A DNA stretch of 64,000 nt from contig NXFV01001840.1 of assembly GCA_002803225.1 (NCBI GenBank), positions 1-64,000 on the forward strand, in the 5' to 3' direction. This DNA comes from Gamarada debralockiae (Eukaryota > Ascomycota > Leotiomycetes > Helotiales > Hyphodiscaceae). A program made the translations under genes and the position numbers. Shown here in pieces: positions 53,816-62,733 of this stretch (position 1 is its first letter; every line of letters starts with the position of its first letter). The notes below the pieces were generated by a model, which saw nothing but the letters and a program-made list of their open reading frames with translations, ran no database searches and was not told the origin of the DNA.

Positions 53816-55738
53816 TTAAATGCTCTGGGAAAACTTTGACCCGGGGATTGGTGGTGGGAGCTGCCGCTCAAACTGCTCCTTCGATTCGGTAGATTCAATG
53901 GATTCAAGAGACTCAGATCCAGAGCTGGGATGCAACAGGGAACTCCTAATTGCAATACTAAAAGAGTAGCTTTCTCTTGCGTCCAAAGGTGACCTTGTTG
54001 AGTGCTGAGACCGTCCTGGTGCTTGCGTTGCGACCCCAGAGGAATAGACGCGGTATTCAGATGCTCCTTTTCGTGCTCCGTCTTTGTACCAGAACGCCAG
54101 TACGTCAGATTGCCACTTTTTATCTTCGATATGCCCGTAATCTCCCTCAAAAGTTCTTGCGAGCAAATTGACATCTAGTGGGGAAGATCGTAGCTGGTGA
54201 AGTAGCCACTGGTTTATATGGTCACCCGCACTATGAGTCGTCTCCCCAACGTTGGGACCTGAGTTGGAGAATCGTACTTCCGTCCGCCCAGGGAGTGGGA
54301 GAAGCACCGGGAACTTCACAAACTCAGATCGCTCTGCTCCGGCATCCACTTCTGGGGCTTCTTCGATGAAAGTTTGTCGCTCTTGTTTCTCGAAGTCCGT
54401 AGGATTGCCGTCTTCATCCACCAGCCCTCGGTCGAGGCAAAGATGCTTCAATCTCTCCGCCTCTGCTTTCGCTTCATTGATTTCATTCAGCAAGCTGGCT
54501 TCAAGATTGTCATAGTCGTCCAGCCACTCCTGATCATCTGGGGCCAGATCCAGACCCACCCGCAATCGGGCCTCTTTCTCAAAGTCCAAACGAAATTTCT
54601 CCTCTATATGGTAGTCCAGACGCTCCTTCAAGATATCCACATCTCCTAACTGAGAAAGGTATTTAGATACTAGAGGATGAGACTCCTGACCGACCTCGGA
54701 TTCGCTATACGTAGAGGCCTCGTGCGAATCCGTCACAGGACTTGTTTGCTCTTGCTGAAATGTCTCGGGAGCACTCTGTCGTTTGTAGAAATTTTCCTCT
54801 AGTTTGGTGAGCTCAAACTCGTCTCTCCCAAGTGCGTCTTCCAGGAGATTGCAATCATCTTCCAGCGGCCCGTATTCATCTCTAGCCTTTTGACAATCAT
54901 CCAACAGTTCTGCCATGGACTTTTGCTGCTTTGATATGTCCTGATTCTCTAGCGTTATACCAAGGCCCCACATCCTGACATATTGAAAATATCTGTCATC
55001 AGCCGTTGACCTCTCTTGTTGCTTTTCCCTTAAAACTTTCCGCAACTCGTGGATCTTTGTTCTTAGACTCCAAGTTCCAGCCCGACGCTTTTTGATCTTC
55101 TGCCACTCTCTATCCAGTGATAGTCGAACTTGTCTCGGCCTATCATCTAGTCCCGCCTCCCACGTCCTTGAGGCTGGAACTGTGTTTGATGGGCCTGGCC
55201 CAGGTCCCGGTCCCGGTCCCCGTTCCGAAGGGTGTAATTCGAAAGCAAATTTTTGACTGCCCATTTGAGAATTTTCGTGGTATGAGCCCTCTCTGACAGT
55301 GACAGAATTTTGGTCGAAAGTTGCTGGAGGTTGAAGGATAGAGATTTTCGATTGCAGTTGCACCGCAGGAGGGGGTCCACGTGGCGCAAGTCGAGGAGCG
55401 TCGGAGTTCTCCAAAAAAGCTCTATAGTCGCTTTTGGTTTCATTTCCCGAGTCCAACGTTGTCACAGGTTCCAAAAGACTCTTGAGATGGTCCTTGTCTT
55501 TATCTGATCGAAAAGAAGGATCGAGGGACGGATTAAAAGAGCGCCCCGTAGGCCCTCCGCCACCATCATATAGCCCGAGCACTGGATGTGGGGAAGGCAG
55601 AGATTCAGGTTGGAATCGATGATGCTTCAGTGGAAAGTCTGTGTGGTTCAGATTCAAGGTCCCAGGATGCGTGCTTGCTTCGTGTTGGTACCCGCCATCG
55701 TGGCGCTCTGAAATCCAGGCCATAGGAGCGGTGAGCAT
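53816..55738 (-). CDS. coiled-coil protein of divergent pair C
   Basis: Intronless, 640 aa, ATG at 55738. A Gly-Pro repeat GPGPGPGPGP sits at about residue 180. Coiled coil 1 (about 215-330) has AGTWSLRTKIHELRKVLREK, CQKARDEYGPLEDDCNLLED and FELTKLEENFYKR. Coiled coil 2 (about 355-470) has YLSQLGDVDILKERLDYHIE, VGLDLAPDDQEWLDDYDNLE and DRGLVDEDGNPTDFEKQERQ. The C-terminal block (about 505-560) is DHINQWLLHQLRSSPLDVNL, LARTFEGDYGHI, then SDVLAFWYKDG. It is closest to pair B and shares its whole layout. Divergent with the DUF6590 gene at 56350. Function unknown. Confidence 0.8.
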   Translation of the reverse strand: MLTAPMAWISERHDGGYQHEASTHPGTLNLNHTDFPLKHHRFQPESLPSPHPVLGLYDGGGGPTGRSFNPSLDPSFRSDKDKDHLKSLLEPVTTLDSGNETKSDYRAFLENSDAPRLAPRGPPPAVQLQSKISILQPPATFDQNSVTVREGSYHENSQMGSQKFAFELHPSERGPGPGPGPGPSNTVPASRTWEAGLDDRPRQVRLSLDREWQKIKKRRAGTWSLRTKIHELRKVLREKQQERSTADDRYFQYVRMWGLGITLENQDISKQQKSMAELLDDCQKARDEYGPLEDDCNLLEDALGRDEFELTKLEENFYKRQSAPETFQQEQTSPVTDSHEASTYSESEVGQESHPLVSKYLSQLGDVDILKERLDYHIEEKFRLDFEKEARLRVGLDLAPDDQEWLDDYDNLEASLLNEINEAKAEAERLKHLCLDRGLVDEDGNPTDFEKQERQTFIEEAPEVDAGAERSEFVKFPVLLPLPGRTEVRFSNSGPNVGETTHSAGDHINQWLLHQLRSSPLDVNLLARTFEGDYGHIEDKKWQSDVLAFWYKDGARKGASEYRVYSSGVATQAPGRSQHSTRSPLDARESYSFSIAIRSSLLHPSSGSESLESIESTESKEQFERQLPPPIPGSKFSQSI

Positions 55739-56349
55739 CGATATTCCTGCTTATGTAGCTCCGGGATGAAGGTTTGGACATTAGGATGATATGGATCGAC
55801 ATGAGCACAGGAAAGCTGGCAGTTGGTGTCGAATGAACGGAATGAGGTCTCGTGAGGCAGACGAGCGATCACACGAAAATCCACCGTGTCAGGTCTCGGG
55901 CTGAGCCTCACTTTTGACGCGCCCGTTACGGACACCGTATTCGGTCCTTTCCTCAGAGTTTGCGCTCTCAAAACAGCCCAGAGTTTTTGCCTCCCAAGGC
56001 GTTAAAAGCAGCGAGACGGGTGGGTCCGATAAAATAGCCATACCAAGAACCCCCTGCTAATACTACGGTGAACTGGAGGACATCCCTATCTTTGGCGCCT
56101 GCAAGCACACTGATGCGTAAGTAATTCCGCTATCATACCCAATCATTGGCTGAGCTTTTCATCTCACATGTGGAGCTTTATCGACAATCACTTTAAAGCT
56201 GCATTTGAGCGTGTGAACGTTGTGGAAGTCTGCAACCACCTTTTAAGCCGCAAAGAAACCCTTCTGTGGATAAAATAGGCGGGTGTTGCGCATCCTCACC
56301 CCCTTCAGAGAATGCCAAACTCTCTGAAGTCAATCCGCGAAAAGCGGAT
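55739..56349. promoter_or_regulatory. divergent promoter region, pair C
   Basis: A 611-bp region shared by pair C. It contains GGCGCCTGCAA, GTGTGAACGTTGTGGA and CTTTTAAGCCGCAAA in the same order as the pair B promoter. Confidence 0.5.
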
Positions 56350-58261
56350 ATGGCTTCCTCCCGTCGACATCGGTCAAGAGGGAATCATCCTCCTCCCATT
56401 GAATTCCCCACTGCGTGGAGCGAATGGCAATGGAATGACACATACCAACGATATTATCGATTCCGTAAAGTAGGAGAGACAGGTGTAGCAAGTAAGTGCC
56501 TGATATTTCTATACATAACTATTCCTGACTCTGTAGATGATGATTGGGAGTACCAATATCGCGACGTTGAAGCTCCTCGGGACCAGGATGGCGACCCCGC
56601 AGCCACTGTGGCTTTAGCCGCTATCTCCGGATCTGCGGAGACACATGATGAAGTCGCAGAAGAATATACAGAAGAGCCGAGCTACACAATAGATCCTCCT
56701 GATTCTGCTGTTGCAGGCCTGGTTGGATCATTTAGTCGGGCGACTTTGTCTGGTGGAGGAGAGACACAGGCACCGCAATACTCTGTTGCGTTCGGGCTAA
56801 GAGAAGAGAGAATCGGCAGCTTTAGCAGAGGTATTTGAATTATGTTTTTGCTTATTGCTTTTCTGTACGGATTTTTCCGAGGTCTAATTAATGGCTCTTT
56901 TAGGAGGACTTAATGACTTAAATGTCCGAGGGGACGAATCTCATGTCGACCGTCGTATTACGCCCCAACATCCTTCTACAACTCTTGATCCTTGTAAGAA
57001 TACTCTCAGTAACTCCTCCTATCAACTCAAATTCTAATGTGCAATAGCTTTCAAGATTCGGCCAAGTTCTGACTTTGTATTTGGGAGGGCAAGTCATACC
57101 ATTCCTATCCTGGCGATTCAACGGTCACGACTAACTCATTGGAGGTTTTCAAAGTTCTTTGGTCAGAACCAACTGGCAGTGGTGGGACTGAGATAACCCG
57201 TTCTATTAGGGGTTATCGGAAAGCAAAGTTTGGGGAGCAAGCATATGACTCGATTCGTCGATTTGTCGTTGTTGATGATAGGAAACCTGGCCATTGTATT
57301 TGCTTGTAAATCCCCTGTTGTCATCCTTTAGCCTCATCACACTTTTGCTAATCTGAAAAAAAGGCCTATCTTGACTTATGGAGGACAAGGAACTATGAAA
57401 AGGGGAGTTCATTCCGAGAGTCACGCCGCTATTTTTACAGGCAGAGGCGCTGTTATGAAGCCGGGCGAAAAATTGACCAAGAAGTCTGTCAGAATGATCC
57501 CTGATTCAGAGCGCCACAAACTTGACCCTGCCTCACGTATCAACTATGCTAAGGTTTATACTGTTGAGCATAATGTCAAGGTGAGTTTTATAGGAAGAAT
57601 TGCTCAAAAGTATGAGCAGCAAGTCACGACGGACTACAACGACACCCACGGCCTATTGCCTGATCGACCAACTTATGCCGGAGACGTCGCTGAGAATGTT
57701 TTTGACTATGCTGAGGGTGCAAATCCGCAATATCCAACTCAGGATGTCGCAGCGACATCCTGGCAAACAGCACAAACGCAAGATTACAACGCTTATTATG
57801 CATCCACTACAACAGAATCCTCATACGGTATCTACGCGACGTCAAACTGGTCAACAAACCAGAATTTGCAGCCCTCATCCACGTATACTCCCTCGGCATA
57901 CCATATCCCAGCTAGCACAACGTCAGTTACGTACTCGGTTCCATACACTCAAAGTTCGATATATCAGACTCCGTCAACTGTGGCGGAGCCTGGGGCCTAT
58001 GACACAACTCCAACATATGGCCATCACTCAGGAGAGGTGGGAGAAGCAGAATATGGCGCAAGTAATGAAGGGGAGGCAAAGTCATACACTGAAAGTTCGT
58101 TATATCAGACTCCGTCAACTGTGGCGGAGCCCGGGGCCTATGACACAACTCCAACATATGACCATCACTCAGGAGAGGTGGGAGGAGCAGAATATGCTGC
58201 AAGTGATGAAGGGAAGGCAAAGCCTGAAGATTTTGATCCCAATTATGATGTTTCTGACTGA
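56350..58261 (+). CDS. DUF6590 protein of pair C
   Basis: Exons 56350-56491, 56537-56830, 56904-56993, 57048-57088, 57145-57305 and 57364-58261 give 541 aa in frame. The intron 57089-57144 is of GC-AG type: AGG|GCAAGT donor, CTAAC branch, GGAG acceptor. It is the only split that joins FVFGR to VFKVLWSEP as in the family. The N-terminal motif is TAWSEWQWNDTYQRYYRFRK with DDWEYQYRD. The DUF6590 domain (about 175-330) includes SIRRFVVVDDRKPGHCICLP, ILTYGGQGTMKRG, ESHAAIFTGRG and PASRINYAKVYTVEHNVKVS. The C-terminus is Tyr/Ser/Thr-rich and ends with a 47-residue tandem duplication (SSIYQTPSTVAEPGAYDTTP and its copy). Confidence 0.8.
57942..58223 (+). repeat. 141-bp in-frame tandem duplication
   Basis: Two adjacent copies of 141 bp (47 codons) at 57942-58082 and 58083-58223, differing at only a few bases, inside the last exon of the pair C DUF6590 gene. 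The high identity shows the duplication is recent. Confidence 0.85.
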
Positions 58262-59944
58262 GTAAGTCAAGTAAGAGCTCTATCTTCCTACCTCTAAAGA
58301 CCTAAAGCTCACAGACCTTATAGAATGCTTGGTCGATACGTTAAGTCACGCTGCAACGCTGACTATCTCGCCATCTGTGATGGCACAAATGCAAGGCGTG
58401 CGGCTGATTTCAGCCCGCCTATGATGATGAATCATGATTCTCCTTTCTTTGGGCGGAGTTTGCCTTTGAATTGGGTGTTGATGTGGTGCGTTGTTGCTTT
58501 GGAAGATGCCACGAATCGACAGTGAAATGGCAGAATGCCCAGTCTCCTTCAATCATTCATTTTTGTATCGATTTTGTTGGGGAAACCATACTATGAGTCC
58601 TTGCTCTTGACATTAATGGACAACAATTGATCATTGGCCAACAATACGAGCGCATATAAGTGAGAATGAGTCTCGCATTGAAACCCGCTTTCAGCGTCAA
58701 TTATGCTCCCAGCCCCGGACCAACGCAGAGAGCCACTCACCATGAGCCACATCGCCCCTTCCAAAAATGGTCACAATAAGAGCAGCAAGGGCTCGGTACT
58801 ACCCAAGAGGGCTAATCAGAATCAGGCAATATTTGTGTCCCGAAATAAACTCAGAACCGTAATCTCGAAACACAGTTGGCAAGGCTGTAAATCTACGCCC
58901 CCTGCACTTGCATATCGATTCCTCCGATCTCAGGGGTATCGAATGATTTTCACAGCTCATATCACTCCGAAACCTGCAGATACGACTTCATAAATTCCGA
59001 CCCTATCCTAGCGGTGTGGGTGGTGTAGTTACACAGACTCGTCTCAGCAAGGGGCACGCATGCTAGAATTTAGCCCCGACGAGGCTGTAGCTTTTGCCGA
59101 GAAAGTTTGCCCAAGGAACGCCCTGCTTACTTTTCATATAAGGTCATTGATACGATTGATGGCCGAAGGGAATGCCGCTGGGCCCAGTTATTAGGATTCC
59201 ATGGCTTCGTCGAGCGACGCGGATTGAAGAATCCCTTACAGGTTCTATGACGACTTCGTCGCTCTATCATTTGTAGCAAGGTATTTTCCAGAGAAAACCC
59301 TACTGATTTATCCTAGCCAAATTAAAGTGTTACTTTTACCTCACGAAACGCATTGAGAATCTCTACATAGATCTCATCTTGGCAGTCATAACAGCTTCCA
59401 CTTGGAATAGCTAGAAATAGAATATACTAGCAATACAACGTACAATTACCATCGAGGGAAAACACAAAGGGTTAAAAGGAACCCAAGAAGAAAGACAAGT
59501 AAATAGATAACCAATACGTGGCTTCAAAGATGGCTAGAGTCCGATGACCGAGAACACAGCCTGACTGTCACTGCCGGTGCAAAACATCCCGTATGGACGA
59601 TGAGACAAAACTTTTACCAGATATTTGGGTTTAACCACTATCTATGAGTGATATTCCTCAGCCAACAAAAGAGCAGTCCATCGTATGTGCACTGCAAAGT
59701 CTAGATACCTGTCCAGAAACACCGTCCTTGCCTCTGTCTACGCGATCCTGAGCCCAATCCAGAATCGACGTGAAAAGCTGCTGGCTTGCCAGCGCTTAAG
59801 CTCATTACTCATGAAGTTAGCCTGCACCAGAAAGGTGATCAAGAAGAGAACAACCAGCCCTTAACACCTTGCTACACGCAAGCCCATTCCCCAAAACACA
59901 TCAAAAAAATATTTGTACAAGCCAGAGAGACGAGCAGCGCGTAA
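58262..59944. other. no supported gene
   Basis: Short frames only. 58985-59050 resembles 48781-48845. A reading MLEFSPDEAVAFAEKVCPRN (about 59060-59120) could be an old coding scrap, family unknown. Confidence 0.4.
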
Positions 59945-61717
59945 TCATATACTGACTGCTCTCGACACACTTGCTGTCCTGTTGCGCACAGCAAGTCCTT
60001 GCTCAGTACGAGTCTCTTTAGGCCCCTCGTCATTTGTGGTTGGCGTCCCGCTGTCCCCCTTTTGTGTCCTGTATGACCCGACCTCGCTTTCCGTGATTTC
60101 TATCTCGACTCTTTCGCTATTCCCAGGACTAACATCCGAACTCCCTTCTGATTCTCCACTGTTGCTAGTGACTCCCAGTAACGCGTCCATTGTACTTAAA
60201 ACATGTTTCTCTTGCGTCTCTTCGCCAGCATGATCTCTATCCCACCATCCAAGCACCAGTGTTGGCCACTCCTCGCCTTCAAGTTCCTTCCCATCTTTCT
60301 CATATTCGAGGACGATGAAAGTTCTTAACCTTAGCGTTTCGACAGGCGAGTCTTGTAACAGCTCCAGCATCCATTTATTCACATAATCCCGCTTGTCCGT
60401 GAAGTTGGTTTCGTGCGGCCAATAGGAAGGCGTATGATCTGCTGCGTTGCGCAAAGGTGAGCGATCCAAGGCGTCATTGACGGATTCGTATATTTCTTCT
60501 ACTAGCGCATCACGAGGCTCGTAGGCGTATTCTGATGCGGTGAAAAGGCCTTGGTCAATGCAGCGGTCGCGTAGGTCGTAGAGGTCATCCTCGACGCGTT
60601 GGAGAGTTTCGACGAGTTTTTTGTACACCTCTGGAAATTCGAACATGAAGGCAGTCTTTTCCTCCGACAGTTTCAGTTTGTACCGCGAGCGGAAGGTAAG
60701 TTCCTCTGTAAGGCTGTATTGTTCATTCTCTAGCTCATAGATTTCTTCTTTGAGGTGCTCTGCTTCTGTGACCTTTCCTAGATATTGTTTCACGAGCTCA
60801 TTCTCAAGGTCGAGGTTTTGGAACCCAACGTCTTCAGGTTGGTACGGCTGAACAAGGGGAGTCAATGGGGCGTCCAACTTGGCATCCGGCAGCTGGGTTA
60901 AGGTGATGTTGTTATGGGTGTAAAAGTGCATCTCCTCCTGCTCGAGTTCCTCTTCCTCATGATTAAGTCGGATTTCCAGGCCGTCGTATGCATCTTCAGC
61001 GGGGCCCAACTCGTCTTGAGCCTTTCGAGTTGCTTGATAATACGGGGCGAGGCTCTGAAGATTCTGAACATTGTCGCGTACCATTATCTCGTCAATTGCC
61101 CTCATAAGATTCGCAGTCGCATCCCGTAACTTCTCCCGAAGAAACTGTACGTCTTGTCTGCTCTCGTTCAATATACGTCGCGTCCGCAGAGCCCTTCCAC
61201 GCAATATTTCAACTCGCTCCCGAGCTCGTATGTTCCTTGCCTGAATGTCGATATCCACTTTTGATTCTTCATCTTGATACCCTCTTATTGACTCGTATGC
61301 CGAGTCTTGTCGATTTGGGCTTGTAGTGTTGTTTAGGCTGTGGAGGGGCGGCGAGGAGCGGAAGGCATCTACTGGTCGAATTCGAGGCGTTCTATCGTGA
61401 TTTGTGCTTCCGTGGTAGCTATCAGCTGGAGAGCTACGCATAGTAGCAGATTCATCCTCCAAGATAGAATTTTTATGCCCATGTCGGTGGGATCTTGGTG
61501 TGATATGGCCAGCCTCGTTAGAGCTTGCCGTTGATAGCAGTGTGAGCGCCTCCGTGGACGCTTGTCTTATCTCGTTCTCGAATTCGTTCCCTTCCGCAAA
61601 TCGAGCGCTCTCTGGTTCTCTGGATTTCGAATATTCAGACCACAATAACGGGGAAATTTTGTTGTGTTTTGGCGGCAAGGTTTGAGTGGCCGTCGAGCGT
61701 GGACTTCCATTTGCCAT
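59945..61717 (-). CDS. coiled-coil protein of divergent pair D
   Basis: Intronless, 590 aa, ATG at 61717. Residues about 155-290 are a long coiled coil: RARERVEILRGRALRTRRIL, FLREKLRDATANLMRAIDEI, then YQATRKAQDELGPAEDAYDG and EEEELEQEEMHFYTHN, which matches the C-x-x-A-R...G-P-L-E...F-Y signature with changes. Coiled coil 2 (about 310-395) has YLGKVTEAEHLKEEIYELEN and DLYDLRDRCIDQGLFTAS. The C-terminal block (about 440-500) is DYVNKWMLELLQDSPVETLR, LRTFIVLEYEKD, then WPTLVLGWWDRDHA. It is the most diverged of the four. Divergent with the DUF6590 gene at 62734. Confidence 0.8.
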   Translation of the reverse strand: MANGSPRSTATQTLPPKHNKISPLLWSEYSKSREPESARFAEGNEFENEIRQASTEALTLLSTASSNEAGHITPRSHRHGHKNSILEDESATMRSSPADSYHGSTNHDRTPRIRPVDAFRSSPPLHSLNNTTSPNRQDSAYESIRGYQDEESKVDIDIQARNIRARERVEILRGRALRTRRILNESRQDVQFLREKLRDATANLMRAIDEIMVRDNVQNLQSLAPYYQATRKAQDELGPAEDAYDGLEIRLNHEEEELEQEEMHFYTHNNITLTQLPDAKLDAPLTPLVQPYQPEDVGFQNLDLENELVKQYLGKVTEAEHLKEEIYELENEQYSLTEELTFRSRYKLKLSEEKTAFMFEFPEVYKKLVETLQRVEDDLYDLRDRCIDQGLFTASEYAYEPRDALVEEIYESVNDALDRSPLRNAADHTPSYWPHETNFTDKRDYVNKWMLELLQDSPVETLRLRTFIVLEYEKDGKELEGEEWPTLVLGWWDRDHAGEETQEKHVLSTMDALLGVTSNSGESEGSSDVSPGNSERVEIEITESEVGSYRTQKGDSGTPTTNDEGPKETRTEQGLAVRNRTASVSRAVSI

Positions 61718-62733
61718 GAACAGAGGGTAGCGTTCCTCATCGGACCTGACGGAATCTCAGGCAAAATGGAAGAGTGTCTCGTAGCACCGACTATAAGTGG
61801 AAGATATTCGTTGGATTGAAACCTTTCTGTAGGGACTTTGCGAGTGGTGCTTCTGAATGTAAGGCTTACGAACAACGCGAGGAGCCCGATACGGGGAGAT
61901 GAGGCCACGCGCAATCATGCACATATGAGGCTCTGCTGATTTCCTTTTTCGGCTGTCATTACGCTAGCAGCAGTAGAGAGAAGCACATATTGGTGTTATT
62001 AGTGGTGGGATTGTGTGGCTTTTAACCTCGTCTGCACAGGCCAAGCTGTATGGTTGCTCAAGGCTGGCCCGTAAAACATCCTTGCATGGTACTGTACTGT
62101 ATCCCCAGCTATATGCAACGCAACTAAACGAGGTCGCGGGAAGACGCGACATCCACTTCCATTGGGCGCAAAGTAGACATTACAAGTGCCGGATTCCAGG
62201 AATTTCGATATAGGCGCACCTTCTGTTTCCTTCAGGTCAGCATAGGGGCGTTTGAATGCTTCGAACCGTATTTGCGTTGAAACTTAGTTTACCTATCATT
62301 TCAAACGCATGTAGTTGCCAGGCGTCAACTTTATCCGCAATCCAGCAAGTGGCGCCGCTTCTGCCTCCATCCCAACAGGGAACAGAGCATGTGACTCGGA
62401 GGGCCTATCAGCTATCTGCTTGTCGCAACACTCTGCTGCACCTCAGCCGTCTGGGACGTTTCATGCATCACACAAACATGAAGCACCACATTGGCGGCAC
62501 AACGAAGACACTCTCCCCGCCATTGTTCCCCCCAAAGGCGTCTGACACGTGTTGACCCCCTCACCCAGATCCGCGACCCCACTTCAAAAGCATTGCACAT
62601 TGCTCATGTGGCAGAGCCTCAATGCCCTGCACCCACACTTTCTCGGCCGGAAGATGGATAAAGAGTCAAGGCTGGGAGGCGTGTTCGCCTGTCACTCGCT
62701 CGTCAGTGGAGACATCGCGTCCCCTCAGTGCAG
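61718..62733. promoter_or_regulatory. divergent promoter region, pair D
   Basis: A 1016-bp region between the start codons of pair D. Several frames cross it without recognisable content. I do not see the motif order shared by pairs B and C. Confidence 0.4.

Noticed and set aside
57600..58265. 221-aa alternative frame over the pair C DUF6590 3' exon
   Set aside because: Composition reflects the Tyr/Ser/Thr-rich low-complexity codons read in another frame; the main frame carries the conserved domain.
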